Shown in pieces: positions 24,666-32,402 of a DNA stretch of 64,000 nt. Numbering within the stretch: position 1 is the first letter of the stretch; each line of letters starts with the position of its first letter. The translations under genes and the position numbers were made by a program. The notes beneath the pieces are model-generated. The model saw only the letters and a list, made by a program, of their open reading frames with translations. It was not told where the DNA came from and searched no databases. The stretch lies in NCBI GenBank assembly GCA_038746265.1, contig JBCDKU010000001.1, positions 93,907 through 157,906 on the forward strand. Reading direction: 5' to 3'. Source of the stretch: JBCBKP01 sp038746265. GTDB taxonomy: Bacteria; Planctomycetota; Phycisphaerae; Phycisphaerales; UBA1924.

Positions 24666-25022
24666 TCAGGGTTGTGATCCGGATGCCAGTGTGATGACCG
24701 TGGCGATGGCTGCGAGGATCGCGATCAGGATGGCGGCGATGAGGAGCTTGGGTGGGCCTTTCTTGAGGCCGACGGCTTTGAGTGCTGCTTTGGAGCGGCG
24801 TTTGAACTGGTCCTTGTCATCGATTCTGTTGTAGTCGTCCTCGTGGACGAGCTTGTTGCGGATCGTCGCGATGTAGCGGAGGTGGCGCACGGATGTCTCG
24901 TCGAGCTTGCGCTCGATAGAGGAGATCTTTTCGTGGAGGCCCTTGCCCGAGGCGCCGTGGCGGCGTTCGAGGTGGGACTCGATCTGTTTCGAGAGCCGGA
25001 TGATGCGGTCGATGTCGGACAC
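24666..25022 (-). CDS. HEPN-like small protein with C-terminal membrane helix
   Basis: A 118-residue protein. The N-terminal two thirds are helical, with the motif R55-N-K-L-V-H60 in YIATIRNKLVHEDDY, which fits the Rx4-6H signature of HEPN domains, known as RNase active sites in several toxins. A single membrane helix follows (LLIAAILIAILAAIATVITL, about 93-113). The Arg/His match is clear but short, so the HEPN assignment is tentative. There is no adjacent antitoxin gene; the neighbours are the convergent Coq4-like gene and an exported protein gene. Confidence 0.65.
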   Translation of the reverse strand: MSDIDRIIRLSKQIESHLERRHGASGKGLHEKISSIERKLDETSVRHLRYIATIRNKLVHEDDYNRIDDKDQFKRRSKAALKAVGLKKGPPKLLIAAILIAILAAIATVITLASGSQP

Positions 25023-25044
25023 AACGCGAGGGTACCGGGTCGGG

Positions 25045-25779
25045 CTACCTGCGGGACGCGCGCTTCCTGCCGCCCGCGAGCAGGCCCGCAGCGCCTAGCA
25101 TGATCGCCGCGGATGGGGCCGGGATCTCGTTGGATTCGATGAGGAAGTTGTCCAGCGACGCGTAGCCGCCCGCGGTGAGGTCGAAGAGGAGCGTGACCTG
25201 CCCATCGGTGGAGCCGGTCGCGTCGAAGAAGAACTGCTGGCGTGTCCAGTCGAACTCGAACCGCGGCGAGGCGGTGCCGGTCGCGACGCCGGAATCGAGC
25301 TCCGCGAACGAGCCCGGGGCGTTGATGTTGAAGACGCCGCCGGGCGTGTCGAGCAGGGCGACGGAGAGCTCGGGCACGCTCGTGTTGTCCTGCGTGAAGG
25401 GGCCGCCGAACCCAACGAGGTCGATGCTTGAGAGGTCGAAGAAGACGTTGACGAAGTCGCGGTCAGCGGCGTCGAAGGTGATCGCGAAGAGGTCGTTCTG
25501 CGCGTCGGACAGCAGCCCGATCGCGTAGTTGCCGCCGACGCCCGAGGGGTCGCTGAAGGTTCCGGAAGGACCGTTGATCGCGAGCGTTTCGACGGTGAAG
25601 GTCTGGTTGAACGGCGCTCCGAACAGCGCGTTGACGGTTTGCTGCGAGACGTCCTGGGACGCGAGCGACAGACCGACAGGGTTCTCGAAGTCCTCTTGGA
25701 AGACGGTCACGACGGGCTGAGCGAGCGCCGTCACGGCCGAGACGACCATAACGGCCGACGTACCTATCAATGCTCTCAT
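25045..25779 (-). CDS. Exported protein with PEP-CTERM-like tail
   Basis: A 244-residue protein with a signal peptide (residues 1-20, VMVVSAVTALA) and a C-terminal sorting tail: EIPAPSAAIMLGAAGLL then GGRKRASRR. This is the planctomycete form of PEP-CTERM, expected to be processed by an exosortase/archaeosortase-type enzyme not found in the window. The middle is a beta-rich domain (VVTVFQEDFENP near the start, FEFDWTRQQFFFDATGSTDG near the end), as in proteins that fold as jelly-rolls. Function unknown, probably surface or matrix. Confidence 0.8.
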   Translation of the reverse strand: MRALIGTSAVMVVSAVTALAQPVVTVFQEDFENPVGLSLASQDVSQQTVNALFGAPFNQTFTVETLAINGPSGTFSDPSGVGGNYAIGLLSDAQNDLFAITFDAADRDFVNVFFDLSSIDLVGFGGPFTQDNTSVPELSVALLDTPGGVFNINAPGSFAELDSGVATGTASPRFEFDWTRQQFFFDATGSTDGQVTLLFDLTAGGYASLDNFLIESNEIPAPSAAIMLGAAGLLAGGRKRASRR

Positions 25780-25851
25780 GTGTCTCTCCGTGCTCGATGG
25801 CGCGCCGAGTCGCTGATTCCCTCGGTACGCATCGATGTGCGTTGGCCCGAG

Positions 25852-26490
25852 TTACTCGTTGATGGCTCGCGGCGTCACCCAGTCGTCCGTCGCCTCGACG
25901 CCGCTATCGACATCGATCCAGCGGATGACCCGAGGGAGGATCTCAATGACGTCGTCGTGTGTGAACCTGCCCGGGCGGAGCGTGGTTGTGGTGGTCCGGA
26001 TGCTGGCGATGGTCGCCTCGGTGAGCTCGATGGTGTAGTAGTGCTGCTCGTTGCCCTGGCCGTCGGTGCGGAAGAACAGGAGCGCGCCCTCGACCGTGGC
26101 GTTCTTGGAGAATGAGTCCGCCAGCAGCGGGCTGGACGCATCGATGCGCTTGCGGATCCGAATCGGCTCGTAGGTGCGGCGGCCCGTCGGCAGGCCTGTC
26201 GAGGCGTCCCGGGGCGAGACGCCGAGGAAATCGACCTCGAAGATGTCGATCGAGCCGTCCGCATTCGAGCCGCGGATCTCGCCCGAGGCGTTGCTGGTGA
26301 GGAACAGCGCGACGCGGCCCGCGGTCGGTGTCGCGACCGGCGGGATCGCGGCGAGGTCGTTGAGCGCGGGGCCGGTATCGCGGACGGCGCCCTCGGGCGG
26401 GTTCAACGGGCCGAGCTGGCTGGCGACGGCGATGCCGATCCCAGCGACGCCGAGGGTGGCGACAGTGACAAGGCGGGCGGTCCGGTTCAT
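25852..26490 (-). CDS. Exported Hcp-like protein 1
   Basis: A 212-residue protein with an N-terminal signal segment (RLVTVATLGVAGIGIAVAS) and then the Pro-rich motif LGPLNPPEGAVRDTGPALND, shared with the protein at 1-350. The rest resembles the Hcp beta-barrel of type VI secretion: FEVDFLGVSP, IRIRKRIDASSPLLADSF, ATVEGALLFFR, YYTIELTEATIASI, then EILPRVIRWIDVD. Hcp proteins normally lack signal peptides and assemble in the cytoplasm. No other type VI genes are in the window. AGAGGA a few bases before the ATG supports the start. Confidence 0.7.
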   Translation of the reverse strand: MNRTARLVTVATLGVAGIGIAVASQLGPLNPPEGAVRDTGPALNDLAAIPPVATPTAGRVALFLTSNASGEIRGSNADGSIDIFEVDFLGVSPRDASTGLPTGRRTYEPIRIRKRIDASSPLLADSFSKNATVEGALLFFRTDGQGNEQHYYTIELTEATIASIRTTTTTLRPGRFTHDDVIEILPRVIRWIDVDSGVEATDDWVTPRAINE

Positions 26491-26697
26491 GGTGTTCCTC
26501 TCGAGTTGAGCTGCGAACGCAGCGGTGATCCCCGTTGGGTGACAGCGTACTGGCGGCGGTCGAGATCACGGAACGGTGGAACTTCTTGTTTGGCGGGATT
26601 TTCCGTGAGACAGGTGGACGCCCGGGGGATCGCGGGCACGTTTTGGGTGATCGGGCGTGGGGGTGTCCGTTTCAACATGGATCGAGAGGGGTTCCTG

Positions 26698-27645
26698 ATG
26701 GCATTGGCGAAGAATGTGGTGGCGGCGGCGGCTCTGGCGGCGGTTTCGGGGACGGCGGCCGGGCAGAGCCTGCAGGCGTTTGTCAGCGTGCCGACCGATA
26801 CGTCCGACGTGCGCGAGAACAGCGCCTCGGCGGGGCAGCGCGCGATCGCGGCGGCGAGCTACAGCGACGACTCCTCGACAAACCTGATCGAGCGTGTGGA
26901 GAACGGCGGCGGCGATGCGCAGGTCGAGTTCGGGCGTGGGTTCGTCGCGGTCGGCGTGCAGCAGCGGCAGGTGCCGATCACGCCGCAGGGCGAATCGTTC
27001 GTCGGGAACCGGACTCTGCAGGGCAACGGCCGCGCGGGGTTCAGCGATTCGGTGACGATCGACTACCTCGATCGTCCGGGCTCGATGGATCTGATCCTCG
27101 TGACGCTGCACATGGAGATCATCGACCTGGCGTCGGGCGCGCAGGCGAGCGCACGGCAGAACACGACGTTCGGGACGCAGTTCCCGGAGCGCGTCGATCA
27201 GTTCTCGATGCAGACGAGCTCGTCGAGCGTGCCGCAGGGGCAGGACAGCTTCGCGATCGGCACGCTCGGCTTTAACGCGGGGATCGACGGGATCGACTTC
27301 GGTACGCAGACGATCACGCTCGAGGTGCTCCCGGGCGCGAGCATCTTCTTCAACGCGCTGGTCGGCGTGAACCCCGCGAACCGGACGGGCCGTCAGATCG
27401 GCTTCGTCGGCAACGACTTCCGCGGGATCGCGTTCCGGACGTGGATCACGGCGGAGCCGTCGGCGGCCGGGCTTTTCGAGAGCACGTCGAGCGTGGGCGT
27501 CATCGGCGACGGCGCGGACGCGATCACCGTGACGTCGAACTCGGGGTATGACTACACGCAGATCCCGGACTTCCTGACGCCCGCCCCGGGCGGGGCGCTG
27601 GCGTTCGCGGGGGCGGGGCTGGTTGCGTGCCGTCGGCGGCGTTGA
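26698..27645 (+). CDS. Exported protein with PEP-CTERM-like tail
   Basis: A 315-residue protein with signal peptide (residues 1-24, VVAAAALAAVSGTAAG) and a terminal anchor TPAPGGALAFAGAGLVACRRRR. I chose Met at 26698 because GAGAGGGG lies about eight bases upstream; the ATG at 26677 is possible. The mature domain is rich in Ser, Asn and Gly and predicted beta (VTIDYLDRPGSMDLILVTLH, ITLEVLPGASIFFNAL). It is the only plus-strand gene in this exported-protein block. Function unknown. Confidence 0.75.
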   Translation: MALAKNVVAAAALAAVSGTAAGQSLQAFVSVPTDTSDVRENSASAGQRAIAAASYSDDSSTNLIERVENGGGDAQVEFGRGFVAVGVQQRQVPITPQGESFVGNRTLQGNGRAGFSDSVTIDYLDRPGSMDLILVTLHMEIIDLASGAQASARQNTTFGTQFPERVDQFSMQTSSSSVPQGQDSFAIGTLGFNAGIDGIDFGTQTITLEVLPGASIFFNALVGVNPANRTGRQIGFVGNDFRGIAFRTWITAEPSAAGLFESTSSVGVIGDGADAITVTSNSGYDYTQIPDFLTPAPGGALAFAGAGLVACRRRR

Positions 27646-28059
27646 TCACTCGCAGCCCGGGAAGTGGTAGCAGAACTTAGAGCCTGTGATCTTGCCGTCT
27701 TCGACGGTGTAGACGCAGGCTTCTTTCATGTCCATGCGCTGGCCAGCCATCGGGCCTGCCTTGGGGGTGCAGTCGAGGGACATGTAGCAGATGAACTGGT
27801 TGTCGCCGTGGGGGAAGGGGCCCTCGGTGTTGCCGCCGTGAATCTCGTTCATGGCGAAGAAGGCGTCGGAACCCTTGAGGAGCTGGTCTTTGGTCTGCTT
27901 GCCGTTGGGGTACATGCCCTCGGGCAGCTCGGGCATCCTGGCGGGGTCCATCGCCTCGTGGACGTCCACGACGTCGGCGTAGAGCTCCTCGATGGCTTGC
28001 TTGTGCTGACCGTGCTTGCAGAGTTCGACGAGGCGGTTGCCGACGGTGATGAGGTCCAT
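27646..28059 (-). CDS. SnoaL/NTF2-fold protein
   Basis: A 137-residue cytoplasmic protein of the NTF2-like superfamily. The pattern fits SnoaL-type members: GNRLVELCKHGQHKQAIEEL for helices 1-2, VVDVHEAMDP, and a beta-sheet end MKEACVYTVEDGKITGSKF. SnoaL-like proteins include small-molecule isomerases and binding proteins, so substrate is open. AAGGGAG a few bases before the ATG is a strong ribosome binding site. Its stop abuts that of the convergent exported-protein gene (27645/27646). Confidence 0.8.
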   Translation of the reverse strand: MDLITVGNRLVELCKHGQHKQAIEELYADVVDVHEAMDPARMPELPEGMYPNGKQTKDQLLKGSDAFFAMNEIHGGNTEGPFPHGDNQFICYMSLDCTPKAGPMAGQRMDMKEACVYTVEDGKITGSKFCYHFPGCE

Positions 28060-28191
28060 GGCGTTCTCCCTTGTGTGGTGCGTTGAAACGGGCCCTTTCG
28101 GGTCTGAGCTTAGTGGGAGAACGGGCGGATTCGGCGCGCTGAGTTGAGTGACTTTCGGTTTTATTTTGGTATCGGGACTTCCGTGGGCTGC

Positions 28192-28884
28192 TCAGCGTGT
28201 GGAGCCCTGGAATTCGATGCCGGAGTCGTCGTCTCTGATGATGACATCCTCGAACGCGAGCGTGATCCGCTGGTAGGTCGAGAGCGAACTCGACGCACCC
28301 TGGATGGTGCCACTGAGCCACTCATGCTCGGCGATGACGGCGTTGACGAGCTCGATGGTCATGAATCGGACCGTCTCGCCGCTGACCACATCGGAACGAG
28401 CGATGATCAGCTCGACATCGAGCGGCTCGTTCCGCGCCTGGGCGTCGAAGAGCCGCGGCGTGGAGCGGCCGACGGAGGTGATGATCTCGAGTTGGTCGAA
28501 GAACGCGCGGCCCGAGCGGAGTGGGTCGGAGCGGTCGGTGTTGAGCGAGAAGCGGTGGGCAAAGACGCGGTCGAAGACCCCTGCTTGGAAGACGTTGGTA
28601 TTGAGTACGTCGCCGTTGCCCGTGAGGTCGGCGCTGTTGGTGCGGATGCGGACGCCGGCCTCGGTGATGGGGACGCCGAAGCCGGGTCCAATCGACTGCG
28701 TGAGGGCGGCCGGCTCCTCGGGCTCGGGGATCGTGGGGATGTTGATCGACTGGACGGCGGAGAAGATCTCCTGGTTGGTCCTGCCGGTCTCGCTGACCTG
28801 GCCCGCGGGCGGGTCGAGCTTGGTCTGGGCGAGGGCGGGCAGGGCGGTGATCGCGATCGTGACGGCGGCGGCGAAACGGTTCAT
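28192..28884 (-). CDS. Exported Hcp-like protein 2
   Basis: A 230-residue protein with signal peptide (AAAVTIAITALPALAQ) and then TKLDPPAGQVSETGRT, a weaker form of the Pro-rich motif. The C-terminal part matches the Hcp pattern: LEIITSVGRSTPRLFDAQ, LDVELIIARSDVV, VRFMTIELVNAVIAEH and YQRITLAFEDVIIRDDD. It is longer than protein 1 because of a segment before the barrel (residues about 45-95). AGAGGAG precedes the ATG. The SnoaL-fold gene separates the two Hcp-like genes. Function unknown. Confidence 0.68.
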   Translation of the reverse strand: MNRFAAAVTIAITALPALAQTKLDPPAGQVSETGRTNQEIFSAVQSINIPTIPEPEEPAALTQSIGPGFGVPITEAGVRIRTNSADLTGNGDVLNTNVFQAGVFDRVFAHRFSLNTDRSDPLRSGRAFFDQLEIITSVGRSTPRLFDAQARNEPLDVELIIARSDVVSGETVRFMTIELVNAVIAEHEWLSGTIQGASSSLSTYQRITLAFEDVIIRDDDSGIEFQGSTR

Positions 28885-28980
28885 GGGGCGCTCCTCTCGG
28901 TTGAGTCTCTCCGGACGCGTAGTTGAACACGTTTAGCCGACGGGGTCGAGGGGAAAGTTTTGGGTTCGTTGATCGCGGAC

Positions 28981-29051
28981 CCAAGGTGCCGGCGACGCGA
29001 TCGCCGGGGGCACCCTTGGCTTTGGGGGCACTGGCGGGCGAGCCGCCAGTG
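28981..29051. repeat. Two palindromes, REP families D and C
   Basis: An inverted repeat with arms CCAAGGTGCC (28981-28990) and GGCACCCTTGG region (29009-29019), inner GGCGA/TCGCC. It is followed by CACTGGCGG (29029-29037) / CCGCCAGTG (29043-29051). The CACTGGCGG type recurs at 54852-54930. The whole gap 28885-29124 contains these plus a family A unit and no gene I can support. Confidence 0.65.
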
Positions 29052-29087
29052 GCGCGCCGAGCGCTCGGACTTGCGGACGCGGTTGAT

Positions 29088-29120
29088 TTGTCTCGCTCGC
29101 TTACGCGAGCGGCTCGTTGG
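29088..29120. repeat. REP family A copy 3
   Basis: Stem CGCTCGC (29094-29100) / GCGAGCG (29105-29111) with loop TTAC, preceded by TGTCT and followed by GCTCGTT. It lies 5 bases past the stop codon of the EF-G-like gene. The copy at 34664-34696 differs at one stem pair by a compensatory change. Confidence 0.8.
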
Positions 29121-29124
29121 TGCG

Positions 29125-31203
29125 CTAGTCCTCGTCCCCATGCCCCGCGAACGCCGCGACGACCTCTGACTGCACATGGGGCGGGCAGGGTTCGTCGTGG
29201 CTGTAGTCCATGGTGAAGCTTCCCGCGCCGCCCGTGATGGACTTGAGTTCGGTGGTGAAGCCCTGGAGCTCGCCCGCGGGGGCGGTGGCGGAGATCACGC
29301 AGAGATCGGCGCCGGTCATCACGGTGTCGGTGACGCGTCCGCGCTTGGTCGCGAGGTCGCCGTTGATGTCGCCCATCGAGGACTGCGGGATGGTGATCTC
29401 GAGATCGACGAAGGGCTCGAGCAGCGCGGGCTTGGCCTTGCTGACGGCGGCGATGAAGGCCTTCTTGCCCGCGGTGATGAAGGCGATCTCTTTCGAGTCC
29501 ACGGCGTGGAACTTGCCGTCGAAGACCTCGACCTTGATGCCGGTCATCGGATAGCCCGCGACAGCGCCGGACTCCAGGACCTGCCTGATGCCCTTCTCGA
29601 TCGCGGGCATGAACTGGCGGGGGATCGAGCCGCCGACGGTGGCGTTGACGAACTCAAAGCCGGTCTCGTGGTCCTCGGGGAGGGGCTCGACGCGGAGGTG
29701 GACCTCGCCGAACTGGCCGGCGCCGCCGGTCTGCTTCTTGTGTCTGTGGTGGCCCTCTGCTTTGGCGCGGATGGTTTCCTTGTACGCGACCTTGGGCGGG
29801 CTGGTCAGCAGCTCGATGTTGTACTCGTCCTTGAGCTTCTCGAGCGTGACGCGGAGGTGCATCTCGCCGAGGCCGCGGAGGACGGTCTGCTTGGTGGCGG
29901 CGATGCGTTCGAGCTGGAGGCTCGGGTCTTCTGCCTGGAGCTTGTGGATGGCGGCGCCGAACTTGGTCTCGTCGGCGTGGTTCTTGAGCTCGATCGCGAG
30001 GCCGAACATGGGTTTGGGCAGGGGGAGCGGCCGGAGGTGGACCGAGTCCATGTCGTGGTCCTGGTGGAGGACGGCGTCGAAGTGCAGCTCGTCGATCTTG
30101 GAGATCGCACCGATGTCGCCGGGCCCGATCGCCTCGACCTCGACCTGGTCCTTGCCCTGCCGTTTGAAGACGTGGTTGATGCGGATGGGCTTCTTGTGGT
30201 CGTCGAGGATGAGCTCGGACTTCGCGGTCAGCGTGCCCTGGTGGACGCGGAAGACGCCGAGCTTGCCGACGTGCTTGTCGGACGTCACCTTGAAGACGTG
30301 CGCGAGGACGGGCTTGGACGGGTCGGCCTCGGCGTGGAACTCGACCTCGTCGGACGTGCCCTCGGGCGTGCGGAGGAAGGGGCGCGGGTTGCCCTCGAGC
30401 GGGCTCGGGAGCAGCGAGGCGAAGACGTGGAGCAGGTGCTCGATGCCGGCGCCGGTTTTGGCGCTGCAGTAGCAGATCGGGACGAGGTGGGCATCGCGGA
30501 GGGCCGCTTCGAAGGCGTCGTGGACGGCTTGCTTGTCGAGGTTGGCGTCGTCGCCGTCCTCGAGGTACTGCGTCATCAGGTCGTCCTGCATCTCGACGAT
30601 CTGCTCGATGATCCGTTGGTGTGATTCTTCTTCGCTGCTGAAGAGCGGGTCGCCGTCGGACTCGGTGTCGAAGACCTTGATGACGCCCGAGCGGTCGGCG
30701 CTGGCCAGGTTCACGGCGAGGCACTCGGGGCCGAATTCTTCTCGGATCTGGCCCGTGAGCTCGGCGAGGTCGGCGGTGGTCTCGTCGATCTTGTTGACGA
30801 TGATCATCCGCGGGAGCTTGCGGGCCTTCGCGGCCGCCATCATGCGGCGGGTGACCGGGGAGATGCCGTCGTGGGCGTCGATGACGACGGCGACGGTCTC
30901 GACCGCAGGGAAGCACGCGATGGTGTGGCCCAGGAAGTCGGAGAGGCCCGGGGCATCGATCAGGTTGACCTCGTGGCCCTCGTGATCGAAGTGCATGACG
31001 GTGGTGTGGAGCGAGTGCTTGTGGTGGCGCTCGGCGTCGCGCCAGTCGCTGGTGGTGTTGCCCTCTTCGACCGAGCCCATTCGGGTGATGGTCTTGGTCT
31101 CGAAGAGGAGGCGCTCGGCAAGAGTTGTCTTCCCGCTGCCCGACTGTCCTGCGAGGAGGACGTTGCGGATATCAGCGGGATCGCGTCGTACATCTTCTGC
31201 CAT
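29125..31203 (-). CDS. EF-G-like translational GTPase
   Basis: A 692-residue EF-G paralogue. GTPase motifs: G1 GQSGSGKTT (19-27), G3 DAPG (83-86) and G4 NKID (137-140). G1 and G3 differ from the canonical EF-G (AHxDAGKTT and DTPGH). Domains II to V follow, with QTGGAGQFGEVHLRV and SSMGDINGDLATKRGRV from domains IV and V. It belongs with the non-canonical EF-G-like proteins found beside a normal FusA; translocation, ribosome release or a stress role is not determinable here. The ATG at 31203 has a near-perfect AAGGAGGTG ahead of it. The 276 bases upstream (31204-31479) show no gene. Confidence 0.88.
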   Translation of the reverse strand: MAEDVRRDPADIRNVLLAGQSGSGKTTLAERLLFETKTITRMGSVEEGNTTSDWRDAERHHKHSLHTTVMHFDHEGHEVNLIDAPGLSDFLGHTIACFPAVETVAVVIDAHDGISPVTRRMMAAAKARKLPRMIIVNKIDETTADLAELTGQIREEFGPECLAVNLASADRSGVIKVFDTESDGDPLFSSEEESHQRIIEQIVEMQDDLMTQYLEDGDDANLDKQAVHDAFEAALRDAHLVPICYCSAKTGAGIEHLLHVFASLLPSPLEGNPRPFLRTPEGTSDEVEFHAEADPSKPVLAHVFKVTSDKHVGKLGVFRVHQGTLTAKSELILDDHKKPIRINHVFKRQGKDQVEVEAIGPGDIGAISKIDELHFDAVLHQDHDMDSVHLRPLPLPKPMFGLAIELKNHADETKFGAAIHKLQAEDPSLQLERIAATKQTVLRGLGEMHLRVTLEKLKDEYNIELLTSPPKVAYKETIRAKAEGHHRHKKQTGGAGQFGEVHLRVEPLPEDHETGFEFVNATVGGSIPRQFMPAIEKGIRQVLESGAVAGYPMTGIKVEVFDGKFHAVDSKEIAFITAGKKAFIAAVSKAKPALLEPFVDLEITIPQSSMGDINGDLATKRGRVTDTVMTGADLCVISATAPAGELQGFTTELKSITGGAGSFTMDYSHDEPCPPHVQSEVVAAFAGHGDED

Positions 31204-31479
31204 GGTGCACCTCCTTCGGATCCGCCGAGCGCGGAGCGGGGTGGATCCGGCATCGAGTTGTCGAGGCGCCTCGGCGAGCCCACACGACGGGATCGCGCGG
31301 GGAGCCTTCACGGCAGCTTAACGAACCGGGTGCATCTCAATCCAGACCTTTATGGCGTGTACCGGTGGACCACGCTTCCCCGAAACGGCGCAAGGTTTTT
31401 ATAGGAAACGGGTTGCGGAGGTCTTGTTTGTGCGCCCACTGAATGTGGACGGAGCACCACTTCAAGAAGGGGGATCATC

Positions 31480-32370
31480 ATGAAGATTCGGATCACCGCG
31501 GCGGCGGTCATTCTCGCGACGGGCATGGCGGCGGCTCAGTCGGCGGCGCCGCTGGACGTTGCCACCACGACGAACGGCAATCTCGTCGAGCTATCGTCGA
31601 TTACAATCGACCGGGGCTTCGGGCAGGAGTCCATCGATGCGGCCGACTTGATCAACATCGAGGTGCTGTCGATCTCGACGTCCGAAGCGCCGTTCGAGGG
31701 CACACTCGCGGCGACGCCCGCCGGCAGCGGGACACCGGTGTCCGGGCAGCGGGCGGCGCTACTCGAGGACCTCGGGCTGAACACCGCGCTGCAGAACCCG
31801 AACGGGACGAGCGGGCTCGGGTTCAGGTTTGTGAACGACTCGGGCGAGTCTGCCTCAGTCTTCAACGGCGTTGGCGCTGATCTCGTGATCTTCGACATCG
31901 GGCTCGCCGAGGGTGCGCCGGTGCCGGGCCCGGTCGGGACGATGAACTTCTCGCAGGGGTTCGATCCGTTCAGCCTTGCCGGCGTCGGCTCGTTCTCGGG
32001 GAACAGCGCAGACTTCCTGACACCCGAGTTCCTGACCGTGAACGGCCCCGGGGCGTTCGGCGGGATCACTGACTTCTTCAACGCGCCGGGCCTGACGCCG
32101 CTTTCGAGTCTCTCGGAGCTCGAGAACGTGCAGCTGAGCCAGATCCCGTTCCCGCAGACGCCGCCGATCACGGTGTTCGCGACCACCATCGACCTGAGCG
32201 ATCTCGGTTTCGCGTACGGCGAGGAGGTCTCGGAGCTGACGCTGCTCAAGCTCGGCGACCTGTTCGCGGTTGATCCGGCGCTGATCGCGGGCCTGCCGCC
32301 CGTGCCGGCACCGGGCGGGGCGCTCGTGCTCGTTGCCGGCGGTGCGCTCGCGGCGCGTCGTCGTCGGTGA
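31480..32370 (+). CDS. Exported protein with PEP-CTERM-like tail
   Basis: A 296-residue protein with signal peptide (residues 1-20, AAAVILATGMAAA) and a sorting tail PVPAPGGALVLVAGGALAA-RRRR. The mature part is rich in Leu, Ser, Gly and acidic residues; no known domain is recognised. AAGAAGGGGG before the ATG is a good ribosome binding site. Its stop is 33 bases before gltX on the same strand. Confidence 0.78.
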   Translation: MKIRITAAAVILATGMAAAQSAAPLDVATTTNGNLVELSSITIDRGFGQESIDAADLINIEVLSISTSEAPFEGTLAATPAGSGTPVSGQRAALLEDLGLNTALQNPNGTSGLGFRFVNDSGESASVFNGVGADLVIFDIGLAEGAPVPGPVGTMNFSQGFDPFSLAGVGSFSGNSADFLTPEFLTVNGPGAFGGITDFFNAPGLTPLSSLSELENVQLSQIPFPQTPPITVFATTIDLSDLGFAYGEEVSELTLLKLGDLFAVDPALIAGLPPVPAPGGALVLVAGGALAARRRR

Positions 32371-32402
32371 GCACCGGTTATGCCCGGAACTACCCTCCGG
32401 GT

